Below, piece after piece: positions 29,165-39,500 of a stretch of DNA of 64,000 bases. The position numbers and the translations under genes were made by a program. A model generated the notes under the pieces. It was given only the letters and a program-made list of their open reading frames with translations. It ran no database searches and was not told the origin of the DNA. The DNA is taken from contig NZ_MLBF01000003.1 in the NCBI RefSeq assembly GCF_001936615.1, positions 62,001 through 126,000 on the forward strand, read 5' to 3'. Source of the DNA: Desulfosporosinus metallidurans. GTDB taxonomy: Bacteria; Bacillota; Desulfitobacteriia; Desulfitobacteriales; Desulfitobacteriaceae. Position 1 is the stretch's first letter, and each line of letters starts with the position of its first letter.

Positions 29165-30328
29165 GTGTTTAAAATAAACTGTTTAAATCAAATTGCAAAT
29201 GTGGGACTAGACCTGTTCACCGATAATTACGAAATGGTTGATAGCTTCAATGAAGCAAATGCAGTACTCGTAAGAAGTTCAAGTCTTCATGATCAAGAGT
29301 TACCCCGTACTATTGAGGCTATAGCCAGAGCTGGAGCTGGAGTCAATAATATTCCTCTAGATAAATGTGCCGAAAATGGAATTGTCGTCTTTAATACTCC
29401 GGGTGCGAATGCCAACGGGGTTAAAGAAATTGTGATCGCTGCATTAATGATGGCTGCTCGTGACATTATCGGCGGAATTAATTGGGTGAATTCTGTTAAA
29501 GAAGATCCCGAGGTCGCTAAACTCGTTGAAAAAAACAAATCAAAGTTTTCAGGAAGAGAGATCAAAGGAAAGAAACTTGGCGTCATCGGACTTGGAGCTG
29601 TTGGTGTTTTAGCTGCTAACGCAGGGAATAAACTCGAGATGGAAGTCTACGGCTTTGACCCCTTTATTTCGGTGAATGCTGCCTGGAAACTTTCAAAATA
29701 TATTAAGCCTACAAAATCTCTAGAAGAGCTCTATCAGGAATGTGATTTTATTACGGTTCATGTACCTTTAACGGATAAAACCAAGGAAATGTTCAACAAA
29801 GAAACTTTGGCAATTATGAAGGATGGAGTGAGTATCTTAAACTTCTCAAGAGATTCGTTGGTCAATGATGACGATATGATTGAAGCATTGAAGTCTGGAA
29901 AAGTTCATAGATATGTCACGGATTTTCCTAATCCCAAGGTGTGCGGAGTCCAAGGAGTCATAGCTATTCCTCACTTGGGAGCTTCGACGAATGAATCAGA
30001 AGATAACTGTGCAATAATGGCTGTAGAACAATTAATGGATTACCTTGAAAATGGAAATATAAAAAATTCCGTAAACTATGCAAACTGTGACATGGGAGTA
30101 TGTACTCTAGCAGGACGTCTAGCCATTAATCATCGCAATATACCCAACATGCTCAGCCAATTCACTTCAGCTTTTGCTCAAGAAAACATTAATATTTCCG
30201 ACATGACGAATAAGAGTAAAGGACAATGGGCCTATACCCTTATTGATATTGAATCATCTTCAAGTGACTGTATAGTTAAGAAAATCAGAGAGATTAATGG
30301 AGTTCTAAAGGTTAGGGTTATTAAATGA
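29165..30328 (+). CDS. serA: D-3-phosphoglycerate dehydrogenase
   Basis: 387 residues, starting at a GTG behind AAGGAGTG. A D-isomer-specific 2-hydroxyacid dehydrogenase with the NAD motif GLGAVGVLAAN near residue 142, the catalytic arginine region FSRDSLVND near 232, and the histidine in PHLGASTNESEDN near 278. A C-terminal ACT domain (about 318-387) probably binds serine for feedback control. It opens serine synthesis from 3-phosphoglycerate. Phosphoserine phosphatase, the third enzyme, is not in the window. The protein is of the short class without the intervening domain. Confidence 0.95.
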   Translation: MFKINCLNQIANVGLDLFTDNYEMVDSFNEANAVLVRSSSLHDQELPRTIEAIARAGAGVNNIPLDKCAENGIVVFNTPGANANGVKEIVIAALMMAARDIIGGINWVNSVKEDPEVAKLVEKNKSKFSGREIKGKKLGVIGLGAVGVLAANAGNKLEMEVYGFDPFISVNAAWKLSKYIKPTKSLEELYQECDFITVHVPLTDKTKEMFNKETLAIMKDGVSILNFSRDSLVNDDDMIEALKSGKVHRYVTDFPNPKVCGVQGVIAIPHLGASTNESEDNCAIMAVEQLMDYLENGNIKNSVNYANCDMGVCTLAGRLAINHRNIPNMLSQFTSAFAQENINISDMTNKSKGQWAYTLIDIESSSSDCIVKKIREINGVLKVRVIK

Positions 30329-30352
30329 GTTTCTCACAACTCCCAATAATTC

Positions 30353-30391
30353 AAAAAGGGGAGTCCTTCGTCTCACCGGAGGGCTCCCCTT
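30353..30391. terminator. Bidirectional terminator between serA and the EamA transporter
   Basis: AAGGGGAG pairs with CTCCCCTT through a longer imperfect stem. On the minus strand it is followed by TTTTTG, so it serves best as the end of the exporter transcript. On the plus strand it lies 28 bases past the serA stop but lacks a clean T-run. Confidence 0.75.
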
Positions 30392-30460
30392 ACGTCTTGG
30401 TACAAAAGCAATTCAAGAAACTACGAATCTTGGATGAATGTAGCTTGTCGAGAGAAGGTA

Positions 30461-31315
30461 TCAAAGCGTTGCCAAAATCGCTCCCAAAATAGTAATTACG
30501 CCTCCTACAAATGAGGTCCCGGAAATTTGTTCCTTTAATACGAGAACACCAAGAACAACCGTGAACACTGGCAGCAAGTTAAGATAAGGAGCGGCTTTAC
30601 TCGCGCTAAGAACTTTAACACCCGCGTTCCAGGCGTAAAAAGCGCCAACAGATGCCAAAGTACTCACATAGATCACTGCAAGCCAAGCACTTGCCGTCAT
30701 ATGAATCATATTCGGTTGAACCGTTACGATACAGCTCAGAGCACTGAAGAGCGTACCATAGAAGGCTGCCCCCGCTGTCATCGTTAACGGATCCGTGTTT
30801 TTACCGAACTTCTTCCCAAATACGGTATAGAGAGCCCACGTGCAACCCGCGAGAAGGGTTTCAAGGCCTCCAAGCCATGATCCATTGAACGCATCTCCTT
30901 TTTTTCCCATAAACAAGAGAACAACGCCTATTAAGGAAACAATGGTACCCAGCCAAGACTTTCCTTTAATATGTTCTTCAAGTATAAGAGAGGTAAACAG
31001 GAGTATCGCCACCGGAGTACCTGCTGAAATCATTCCGGCCTGAGATGCACTGATCAATCTTAAACCCATGTAATTCAGAGTTGAAAAGGCAAATATACCG
31101 AAGAACCCTAGGATCAAAAATTCCTTCCACCTTGTAAAAATGGGTATCTCTTTTTTGTTGATGGCTAGTATTCCGAAAAGTATGGCTGTAGAAATGGCCC
31201 ACCGAATTGTATTCAGTAACGTTGCCGGTAAAGCAGTCGCTAAAAAGCGGCCGCAAATATAATTACCACTCCAAAGGATCGTTGCAAGCACCAAGAGTCC
31301 AACTGCGCGTTTCAT
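30461..31315 (-). CDS. EamA-family (drug/metabolite transporter superfamily) permease
   Basis: 284 residues with ten hydrophobic spans in two five-helix repeats, the DMT/EamA pattern. The second repeat begins near the WLGGLETLLAGCTWALYTVFGKKF segment, and RWAISTAILFGILA is in helix 2. Members export amino acids or other small metabolites; the substrate cannot be inferred from the sequence. It starts 18 bases after the phosphodiesterase-like gene and probably shares its promoter. The ATG has a GAGGAT site. Confidence 0.87.
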   Translation of the reverse strand: MKRAVGLLVLATILWSGNYICGRFLATALPATLLNTIRWAISTAILFGILAINKKEIPIFTRWKEFLILGFFGIFAFSTLNYMGLRLISASQAGMISAGTPVAILLFTSLILEEHIKGKSWLGTIVSLIGVVLLFMGKKGDAFNGSWLGGLETLLAGCTWALYTVFGKKFGKNTDPLTMTAGAAFYGTLFSALSCIVTVQPNMIHMTASAWLAVIYVSTLASVGAFYAWNAGVKVLSASKAAPYLNLLPVFTVVLGVLVLKEQISGTSFVGGVITILGAILATL

Positions 31316-31333
31316 AAACGAAATCCTCTCTCT

Positions 31334-32815
31334 CTATAACCCAAAATGCCCGAGAATCATTGGATACAAATCAATAATTCTCGGATGTTCTAACCTTACC
31401 GGCATTCCAGCAACGATCATAGGCACCGTCGAATCCTCTTCTTCAAGAGATCCGTGGCTCCCCCCACCAGGATGAATGGGTGCCCCTTCCGCAAAATACT
31501 CATACCCCTTTGCTGCAGAAACAACGACTCGGCTTCCGCTTCGTGCTTCAAGGGCTGAAATCAGACGAGTAAACGCATCCGGAAACTTCCCAAATTCAAG
31601 TTTTTGCTCGTCTATAACCAGGGCATCGACCACAGTCAAATCTCCTTCGAAGGACCAGCTTTGCCCATATACGTCTCGATAAAGGCCAATGCGTGAAAAA
31701 GAGAGCTGTTTTTCCGTGCCGCCTTGGATAACACAATATCTATTTTCGGAAACCTTCCAAGCGATCTGGGCATTGCGTGGATCTTTAGCCATAATCCCTA
31801 CGACTTCGGGTAAAATTTCGTTCTCCCGCTGGAGGAGGTAAATAAAGGCCATTCGTTCGTTCGGACAAATAGCAATCTCTTTGTTCTTGTCTCCATTTGC
31901 CTCTTCTGTGGCCTTTAATCGTTTAAAGGTCTTGAGAGAATGATCTAAATCAATGAGGTATTCTTCGCCCAATCCAACCGTCGACTGGGAATGGTCCCCC
32001 GTCACAATCATTAAATTTTGTTCCAGAGCTTTCTCCCAGGAACCAAATTCATCCAGAACCGCAGCCACTTGCTGATCCGTACGTTCAATAGAAGGTCCTG
32101 TGCGCAAAGGGCCGAAGAGATGTGAGTTTTTATCATTATCCGGAAAATAAACGACCGTGAAATCCGGTTGTTTACCCTCACGAACAAGCTGAGCAGCTAT
32201 TTTTCCAGAAAAGGCGTCATTAAAGCCAAAGCGATGAAAAACCCCTCTCGGGTAAGTTGTTAACCGACCTGAGAAAGGCGGGTGGATAAGCTGACCTAAG
32301 GTCAAATGAGAAGGTCCTGATACCTTTTCTTCTTTAAGACGAAAACCTGTCGCTAAAGCGATCAAAAACGGAAGTTTCGCTTGGTACTGGTGTGTAGCTC
32401 GATGCATAAAAAGATTAATGTTCCCCGTACTGTAGCCCGAGGCCTCTAATTTTTCATACAGTGTCGGCGTTTCCAGAGCAAGATGCTCTGCATTGAGCTT
32501 CAAGAGTAAATTGCGAATAACTTTGTCTGGACCATTTTTCAAAACGCCCTGCCAAGTTGCTCCGTAATCCACGATTTTCCGAATTTCCTCGTTATACCAG
32601 ATAAAACCCGGAACTCCGTGCCGGTCAGGCCAAGTTCCTGTGATCATAGAACTCGTGGCAACCGGGGTCATAGTTGGAAAAGAAGAGACAGTGTGCTCGA
32701 AGTATCTTCCGTGTTTAGCTAAAAAGCCGAGAGCCGGAGCATTACCCTCCGCAAGAATCCTTCCCAAGACCACAGGATGAAGAGAGTCGATCACAAATAG
32801 TATTACTTTTTTCAT
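31334..32815 (-). CDS. Alkaline-phosphatase-fold protein, type I phosphodiesterase/nucleotide pyrophosphatase family
   Basis: 493 residues without a signal peptide, so probably cytoplasmic. Metal and nucleophile motifs are present: FVIDSLHPVV at the start (first metal aspartate), FPTMTPVATSSMITG near residue 47 (nucleophile Thr or Ser), FPDNDKNSHLFG near 225 and MIVTGDHSQSTVG near 272. The family hydrolyses phosphodiesters or phosphoesters of nucleotides, sugars or lipids; no substrate can be assigned. AAGGGAG precedes the ATG, and a good promoter lies 35-62 bases upstream. It is linked to the EamA gene. Confidence 0.85.
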   Translation of the reverse strand: MKKVILFVIDSLHPVVLGRILAEGNAPALGFLAKHGRYFEHTVSSFPTMTPVATSSMITGTWPDRHGVPGFIWYNEEIRKIVDYGATWQGVLKNGPDKVIRNLLLKLNAEHLALETPTLYEKLEASGYSTGNINLFMHRATHQYQAKLPFLIALATGFRLKEEKVSGPSHLTLGQLIHPPFSGRLTTYPRGVFHRFGFNDAFSGKIAAQLVREGKQPDFTVVYFPDNDKNSHLFGPLRTGPSIERTDQQVAAVLDEFGSWEKALEQNLMIVTGDHSQSTVGLGEEYLIDLDHSLKTFKRLKATEEANGDKNKEIAICPNERMAFIYLLQRENEILPEVVGIMAKDPRNAQIAWKVSENRYCVIQGGTEKQLSFSRIGLYRDVYGQSWSFEGDLTVVDALVIDEQKLEFGKFPDAFTRLISALEARSGSRVVVSAAKGYEYFAEGAPIHPGGGSHGSLEEEDSTVPMIVAGMPVRLEHPRIIDLYPMILGHFGL

Positions 32816-33243
32816 GACTCGGCTCCCTTCTCGTTACATTATTTGGTTAATTATATCAAATATCTAGCTAATGTCACGATTTGATTATATTATTCATATT
32901 AACAAAGGTTTTTTACCACTCTTCATCGTCATACCAAGCTAGCACAAGAGATCCGATAAAGTTGTATTCATCTGATCTCTTGGTATATACTAACTATATA
33001 ATTTTGTATTGATTGGCAAAGTTCTTAAACTCAAAGGTATTTCCAAGAGTTCAATTCGATAGATTGATTAAGTGAAATTCGAGATCTTTTTACCGTAAAT
33101 CTATCTAACGAGGAGGTTAACAAGTAACACAGCCCTCAACGATCTCTGTTTCCAACAATTACAACAACTATAAAATTGATATTCAAGCTTGACCTTGGTT
33201 CTTGTTTTTTACACGCTCGTACTTAAAGAGCGTGTTTTTATTT
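32816..33243. other. 428-base gap with a possible plus-strand structured RNA
   Basis: No open frame with a usable ribosome site is visible. The left end holds the promoter of the phosphodiesterase gene. At 32945-32982 a 9-base-pair inverted repeat (CAAGAGATC/GATCTCTTG) lies before a TATAAT at 32997. A second pairing joins GATAGATT near 33058 with AATCTATC near 33099. A plus-strand intrinsic terminator closes the region at 33208-33245. An AGGAGG at 33112 has no start codon behind it. Together these hint at a short untranslated transcript, but there is no clear -35 box. Confidence 0.35.
32850..32877 (-). promoter_or_regulatory. Probable promoter of the phosphodiesterase-EamA unit
   Basis: GTGACA and a perfect TATAAT are 16 bases apart on the minus strand, about 35 bases upstream of the start codon. 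Confidence 0.6.
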
Positions 33244-33245
33244 TT
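33208..33245 (+). terminator. Plus-strand intrinsic terminator next to the pyrE end
   Basis: ACACGCTC pairs with GAGCGTGT around nine bases and is followed by TTTTTATTTTT on the plus strand. On the minus strand, the direction of pyrE, the hairpin is followed by As, so it does not look like the end of the pyr operon. It implies a plus-strand transcript from the 32.9-33.2 kb gap. Confidence 0.75.
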
Positions 33246-33861
33246 AGACTTTCCGACTTCCGGGCTTAATTGCTGGAATCCCTTGAGCACAAAGCGGGCA
33301 TTCCTGTGCTTCGAAAGCCTGAATGTTTAGCTGTATAATTGAACTCTGCGGCAACCCAAAATCCACTATTCCGCCTGTTCTGTCCACAAGCACACCAACG
33401 CCCACCGGAATAGCCTTCAATTCCCTGACCACTGATAATACCTCTCGAACGGATCCACCAGTCGTGATCACATCCTCAACGACCAACACGCGTTCTCCAG
33501 GGGAAAGCGTAAACCCTCTGCGCAAACGCATAATTCCGTTTTCCCGTTCAGTAAATAAGGCCCGTACCCCGAGGGCCTTAGCGACTTCATGGGCTACCAA
33601 AATCCCCCCCATGGCGGGACCGATAACGGTTTGAATGTCCATGTCGCGGAATGATGCGGCGAGTCCCTCTGCTAGAATGGCTGCTCGGTCTGGGTATTGA
33701 AGTACTTGGGCACACTGCATGTACTGTGCACTATGTTTTCCTGAGGTGAGCAGAAAATGACCGTCCAGTAAAGCTGCGCTTTTTCTAAAGACGTCAAGGT
33801 ATTCATCAGAAGTTAATGGTGCATTACCTTTGTTTAATCTGTTGTTTGATTCGTTATTCAT
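33244..33861 (-). CDS. pyrE: Orotate phosphoribosyltransferase
   Basis: 205 residues. The PRPP-binding motif VLVVEDVITTGGSVREVL is near residue 125, with LTSGKHSAQYMQC near 38. It joins orotate to PRPP to form OMP. The C-terminal CPLC pair followed by AIKPGSRKV is usual for clostridial PyrE. AAAAGGAG precedes the ATG, 21 bases past pyrF. It is the last gene of the pyr operon. Its stop lies at the plus-strand terminator hairpin. Confidence 0.96.
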   Translation of the reverse strand: MNNESNNRLNKGNAPLTSDEYLDVFRKSAALLDGHFLLTSGKHSAQYMQCAQVLQYPDRAAILAEGLAASFRDMDIQTVIGPAMGGILVAHEVAKALGVRALFTERENGIMRLRRGFTLSPGERVLVVEDVITTGGSVREVLSVVRELKAIPVGVGVLVDRTGGIVDFGLPQSSIIQLNIQAFEAQECPLCAQGIPAIKPGSRKV

Positions 33862-33882
33862 ATCCTTATTTCTCTCCTTTTC

Positions 33883-34596
33883 CTACAGTATCCATAGTCG
33901 TTCCAAGGCCTGGCGAGGATTCTCAGCGCGAGTAATCGGCCTCCCGACCACGAGATATGAGCTTCCCGCAGCTAAGGCTGCATGTGGGGTTAGGACCCGC
34001 ATTTGGTCCTGCGCTTCACTCCAGGCCGGACGAATCCCTGGTGTAACAATCAGGAAACCAGGCTTGGTGCTTTGTCTTATCTCCCTCGCCTCTCTCGCCG
34101 AAGCAACTACTCCGTCGAGCCCTGCCCTTTCAGCAAGTTTTGCAAGTTCAACCACATGCTCCTGGAGTTTTCGCTCTACTCCCATCTCTTGTCTAAATTG
34201 ATCTTCTGACATACTTGTGAGGACCGTAACCCCAATCACTTTCGGAATGCTTGACAGCTTGCTTCCTGCTTCCTGCACAGCATGGGCAGCCCTCGCCATC
34301 ATGTCATAACCGCCACTGCAATGGACATTGATCATGTCCACACCACACTGAACAAATCCGCGAATCGCCCGTTCCACCGTTGTGGGAATATCGTGAAGCT
34401 TCAAGTCCAGAAAAATGGGAAATCCCAAAGTTTTCAGTTCATGGATCATCGCGGGCCCAGTATAGGCATACAGTTCTAGGCCCACTTTAAGCCAACACCC
34501 ACTGCCTTGAAGTGCTTTAGCAAAGACTAATGCTTCTTCGCGCCCTTGCACATCAAGAGCCACCATGACCCGACGATTATTCAATGTCACATCCAA
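33883..34596 (-). CDS. pyrF: Orotidine 5'-phosphate decarboxylase
   Basis: About 237 residues. The active-site segment FLDLKLHDIPTTV with its Asp-Lys-Asp array is near residue 60, followed by NVHCSGGYDMM. TPGIRP near 185 and VVGRPIT near 208 form the phosphate-binding end. It decarboxylates OMP to UMP, the ligand that triggers PyrR attenuation. The frame contains an ATG at 34611, but the only good ribosome site (GGAGGG) overlaps that codon and fits a TTG at 34596 at seven-base spacing, so I prefer the TTG. Confidence 0.93.
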   Translation of the reverse strand: MDVTLNNRRVMVALDVQGREEALVFAKALQGSGCWLKVGLELYAYTGPAMIHELKTLGFPIFLDLKLHDIPTTVERAIRGFVQCGVDMINVHCSGGYDMMARAAHAVQEAGSKLSSIPKVIGVTVLTSMSEDQFRQEMGVERKLQEHVVELAKLAERAGLDGVVASAREAREIRQSTKPGFLIVTPGIRPAWSEAQDQMRVLTPHAALAAGSSYLVVGRPITRAENPRQALERLWIL

Positions 34597-34693
34597 ACGA
34601 TAACCCTCCATTTCTAAGTTCTTGGGACGACTTGTCGAATTATGCTTATCGCCTACGGACTCACATAGAGACTAACTTGGTCAGATAGACACG

Positions 34694-35614
34694 TTACGCC
34701 TTATGCGCTAGTCCGACTAATTTCCGCACGGACGCTAGCCCTCTTTTCTCGCAGTAATCTTGAATTCCCTGTAGGATCTCTAGTGGAGCCTGGGGATTGA
34801 CAAAGTTTCCGGTGCCAATACTTACAGCCGTTGCCCCCGCCAAGAGAAATTCCACAGCATCCTGCCACGTAGTGATCCCACCCATTCCTATGATGGGTAA
34901 ATCCACAGCTTCGGCCACTTGCCAAACCATACGCACAGCAACTGGTCGAATAGCGGGTCCGGAAAGCCCGCCGAACGTATTGGCTAAGACAGGACGTTGT
35001 TGGTCAAGATCAATGCGCATTCCTAAAAGCGTGTTAATGAGCGATAAAGCATCCGCTCCCCCACGCTGGACAGCTCGAGCCATCCCTACAATATCTGTGA
35101 CGTTCGGTGAGAGCTTGGCGATAATCGGCAAATCAGTTTCTACCTTAACTGCCGCAATCACTTCTTCGGCGCTCCCAGGATCCGTGCCAAAATGCATCCC
35201 ACCATGTTTGACATTTGGGCAGGAAATGTTGACTTCTAGGGCGGCTAACCCTGAATCCCGTTGCAACGCACGAGCTATCTGTACATAGTCCTCCAGAGAA
35301 AAGCCAGAGATATTGGCAATCACCGCAGTGGGTAATTTTCGCACCTTGGGCAGATAGGATTTTAGAAATTCTTCTAAGCCCGGATTTTCCAGACCGACTG
35401 AGTTTAGTAGACCTGCTGGCGTTTCCGCAAGCCGAGGAACTGGATTTCCCAACCGTGGCAAGGGGGTAATCCCCTTCAGAGTTATTCCCCCTAAAGCTTC
35501 GACGGGACAATAAGCGGCATACTCCTCGCCAAACCCATAGGTCCCCGAGGACGTAAGGACCGGATTTCTTAAACTAATACCCGCAAGCTGGGTTGTAAAA
35601 TCAACAGGTCTCAT
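34694..35614 (-). CDS. pyrD: Dihydroorotate dehydrogenase, catalytic subunit (class 1B)
   Basis: 306 residues. The FMN barrel has LTSSGTYGFGEEY near 22 and the catalytic cysteine in NISCPNVKHGG near 130, which marks class 1 enzymes. It works with the PyrK subunit to pass electrons from dihydroorotate to NAD. The ATG at 35614 lies inside the end of pyrK and has AAGGAGG. The frame continues to 35650. Overlap with pyrK supports a stoichiometric complex. Confidence 0.95.
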   Translation of the reverse strand: MRPVDFTTQLAGISLRNPVLTSSGTYGFGEEYAAYCPVEALGGITLKGITPLPRLGNPVPRLAETPAGLLNSVGLENPGLEEFLKSYLPKVRKLPTAVIANISGFSLEDYVQIARALQRDSGLAALEVNISCPNVKHGGMHFGTDPGSAEEVIAAVKVETDLPIIAKLSPNVTDIVGMARAVQRGGADALSLINTLLGMRIDLDQQRPVLANTFGGLSGPAIRPVAVRMVWQVAEAVDLPIIGMGGITTWQDAVEFLLAGATAVSIGTGNFVNPQAPLEILQGIQDYCEKRGLASVRKLVGLAHKA

Positions 35615-36425
35615 CCCAAACAACCTCCTTGCCCCGAAAAACCGGTCCATCCTGACAGACCTTTTTATGGATCAGATTACCCATTTCATCTCTAAGCGTA
35701 CACACACACCCTAAACAGGCTCCAACAGCACACCCCATGCGTTCTTCCAGTGAAACTTCCACAGGGACTCCAAAGTTCACGCACAGTTCCGCAACCGCCT
35801 GCATCATCTTCTTAGGACCACAAGTGGCTACGCTTATCTTGCCGCCGCTCGTCGCTTGAGATAATCGTTCCTGTACCTGTTCAGTCACAAGACCCTTTTG
35901 TCCTAAACTTCCATCTAAGGTACTGAGGTAGTTCGGAATCCCAAGAGCTTGCCAAGAGGAAAGTCCCGCACTCTCTAGAAAAGATTGATTTTCTCCTCCC
36001 CAAAACAAACGCACCTTCAGACCCCGAGCGAGTGCGCTTTGTGCTAGGGCATAAAGCGGAAATACACCGATTCCTCCGGCAACCAGCCACAATTCTCCTT
36101 CTTCAGGCAAAGAAAAGCCATTTCCCAAAGGCCCCATAACACTAAGCTGATCCCCACACATTGCTCGTGCTAAGATTTCAGTTCCTCGACCCACAATTCG
36201 GTAAAGCAAGGTTATCTCATCACGTTCTTGAGAAATCCCTGCTATGCTAATGGGTCGTCGCAATAAGGGATCGAATGAAGAAAGCGCAAGATCCTGAACT
36301 TGGATGGCCACGAATTGTCCGGCCTTCGCGGTTAGGGCCATCGGTCCTTTTAAAACCAATCGCCTGAGCCTTTGATCTTCAGCTCCCAACCTCTCATGAA
36401 CAACGACTTGTCCTTCCGTAAGCAT
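35601..36425 (-). CDS. pyrK: Dihydroorotate dehydrogenase electron-transfer subunit
   Basis: 274 residues. A ferredoxin-reductase-like fold: FAD-binding RRPISIAG near 65, NAD-binding GGIGVFPLYALA near 125, and a 2Fe-2S motif with cysteines in ERMGCAVGACLGCVC near 235 plus one in VCQDG. It carries electrons from PyrD to NAD. The frame stays open to 36701 inside carB, but the ATG at 36425 has AAGGAGAGG and the family start. It overlaps pyrD by 14 bases. Confidence 0.94.
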   Translation of the reverse strand: MLTEGQVVVHERLGAEDQRLRRLVLKGPMALTAKAGQFVAIQVQDLALSSFDPLLRRPISIAGISQERDEITLLYRIVGRGTEILARAMCGDQLSVMGPLGNGFSLPEEGELWLVAGGIGVFPLYALAQSALARGLKVRLFWGGENQSFLESAGLSSWQALGIPNYLSTLDGSLGQKGLVTEQVQERLSQATSGGKISVATCGPKKMMQAVAELCVNFGVPVEVSLEERMGCAVGACLGCVCTLRDEMGNLIHKKVCQDGPVFRGKEVVWDETC

Positions 36426-36537
36426 GGCACCCTCTCCTTTCGTGGTTCGCGATTCCCATATTAAGTTCTTAGTAAACCTCTGTTGAGGTAAGTTTACTAT
36501 ATCCGATACTAAAAACACAGTTCGTGCTTCGCGCATC

Positions 36538-39500
36538 CTACAGCGGCAAGAGACCTGGTGAAATGCTCTCCAGCACCTGGAGCAACGCCGCGGCGGTATC
36601 GAGACTCGTGAAGCAAGGAATTCCATGTTCCACAGCTGCTCTGCGGATTGCGAATCCATCACTTTCCTGAACTCGCCCATGGGTTGTTGTATTGACGACA
36701 TATTGGATTATTTGTTTCCGAATTCCGTCAATAATTTCGTTCGAGCCATCATGCAGCTTAGCAATCTTTTCCACTCTTAATCCTTCGTCCTTCAAATAGC
36801 GCGTCGTTCCCTCTGTCGCTAAAATGCGAAACCCAAGTTCAGCGAAGCGCCGAGCGAGGGCAGACCCTTCCGCTTTATCACGATCTGCCAAGGTCACGAA
36901 CACGGAACCATACGTTGTAAAGGAGAGACCCGCTCCTTGAAGCGCTTTGAAGAGAGCCTTTTCGTAGGTCCGATCCATTCCCATCACTTCGCCGGTGGAT
37001 TTCATCTCTGGGCCCAAAGAGGGTTCGACTCGTTGAAGCTTGGAAAAAGAGAACACGGGAGCTTTGACGGCCACCCGATCCCCGGTCGGCCAGAGGCCGC
37101 GTGGAATCTTAATCTCTTCCCATTTCCTGCCCAAGATCACTTGAGTTGCCCAATCGATAATTGGAACCCCGGTGACTTTACTCAGAAAAGGAACGGTGCG
37201 ACTTGAGCGAGGGTTAACTTCGAGAACAAAAAGATCTTTCTGATAAATCACATATTGAATGTTCAGCAGCCCTTTTATTTTTAAAGACCTTGCTAAGGAT
37301 TCTGTCAATGCAATAATGCGCTCTTGCATATTCAAATCTAAGGTTTGAGGCGGATAGACCGCAATAGAATCCCCAGAGTGCACGCCTGCTCGCTCCAGAT
37401 GCTCCATGATCCCAGGGATGAAGACATTTTCTCCGTCAGAGATCGCATCCACTTCTACCTCTGTCCCGAGCAGATACTGATCCATCCAGATCTCCTGGTC
37501 CGAGGAGGCCGACAGGGCTCGCCTGACAACGGTCTCTAATTCCTTTTCTTCATAGACAATGTCCATGGCTCTCCCACCCAACACATAGGAAGGGCGAACC
37601 ACTAAGGGAAATCCGATCTCTTGGGCCACACGTTGAACTTGCTGCATATTCGTGGCGCCACCTCCGCGTGGCCGTTTGGCCCCAAGTTCTTGCAGAACGC
37701 GATCAAAAGTCCCTCGTTCCTCCGCTCGATCAATGTCTTCCACAGACGTACCTAAAATACGATATCCACGCCCAGCTAGCCCACTAGCCAAGCCAATCGC
37801 GGTCTGTCCCCCAAACTGAACCACCACGCCATCAGGCTGTTCTTTGTCCAGAATCGCCGAGACATCCTCCAGGGTTAAGGGTTCGAAATAAAGCCGATCG
37901 GCCGTGTCAAAGTCCGTGGAGACTGTCTCAGGATTGTTATTAATAATAATACTTTCATACCCGGCCTTGCGCAGGGCTATGACCGCATGCACAGAACAAT
38001 AGTCAAATTCAATCCCCTGACCGATCCTAATCGGGCCTGATCCTAAGACGACCACTTTGGGCCGCTTATGAACCTCCCCTTCGTCCTCAACATCATAGCT
38101 GGAATAGAAGTAGGGGGTTGTGGCCTCAAACTCACCTGCACAGGTATCAACCATTTTGAAAACCGGGCACAAACCCTGCTCAATTCTGAAGCGGTAGACC
38201 TCATCTTCCGTGCTTTTCCAGAGGTCTGCAATTTCCCGATCAGCGAACCCAAGCCGCTTAGCCCGAAGTAACATTTTCTGATCCCACGGTGCCTTTTCTA
38301 ATAAGGCTATGTTCTCCACCAAGCGGTTGATTATCACCAAAAAATACCGATTCCAGCCTGTCTCCTCTGCCAGCGAATCCACCGTCCGGCCGCGCCTCAG
38401 TGCTTCAGCCAAAACGAAGAGCTGTCGATCATCCGGCTTAAGGTAAGCGGTTTTAAGTTCGGCATCCAATAGTCCCTCGAGTTCCGGCAAGCGGACTCCG
38501 TACACCTTGATGTCGAGAGAACGGACGGCTTTGAGGAGGGCAGTTTCCAAGTTCCGACCGATGCCCATCACTTCGCCCGTGGCCTTCATCTGAGTGCCCA
38601 AACGCCGGTCTGCCTCTGAGAATTTATCAAAAGGCCAGCGCGGAATTTTGACCACTACATAGTCCAAGGCTGGTTCAAAACAAGCCGAGGTTTTCCCTGT
38701 GACAGCATTCTTAAGTTCTGTCAGCGCATAACCCAAGGCTATTTTGGCAGCAACCTTAGCTATCGGGTATCCTGTGGCCTTGGAAGCGAGAGCGCTAGAA
38801 CGACTGAGACGGGGGTTGACCTCAATCACCACGTATTCCATGCGCGAAGGGTGAAGCGCAAACTGGACATTGCAGCCCCCTTCAATTCCCAAACCATTCA
38901 CGATCCTCCGTGAAGAGCTGCGCAACATCTGAACCTCCCGATCGGTCAAGGTTTGACAAGGGGCAACAACAATACTATCCCCGGTATGAATTCCGACAGG
39001 ATCCATGTTTTCCATGTGGCAAATTGTGATGCAGTTTCCGATTCCATCCCGTAAGACTTCAAACTCAACTTCTTTCCAACCAGCCACACTGCGCTCCACT
39101 AAGATCTGACCAATGAGGCTGGCCTGCAAACCACTTGCTGCAATCTGCACCATTTCCTCAGCACTGCGCACAATCCCTCCCCCAGTTCCTCCCAGGGTAA
39201 AGGCTGGACGTACAATAAGTGGGTATCCCGTTTCTTGGGCGAAGGCGAGTGCCTCTTCGACCTCGGATACAATCTTGCTTTCAGGAATTGGTTCACCCAG
39301 CTCCTGCATCAAGGTCCGAAAACTTTCCCGATCTTCCGCTTGATCGATGCTCTTCAAGGAAGTTCCCATCAGAGTGACCTCACAGCGTTCCAAAACCCCT
39401 CGTTTGGCAAGTTGATACGCCAGGTTCAGACCGGTTTGCCCTCCCATCGTAGGGATCAAGCCATCTGGCCTTTCTCGCTCAATAATTCGTTCCACAGATT

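Noticed and set aside
33208-33245. Terminator of the pyr operon
   Set aside because: On the minus strand the hairpin is followed by As rather than Ts; it works only for plus-strand transcription.
36426-36701. Longer form of PyrK starting inside carB
   Set aside because: The ATG at 36425 has a strong ribosome site and the family N-terminus; the upstream frame is a shadow of the carB end.
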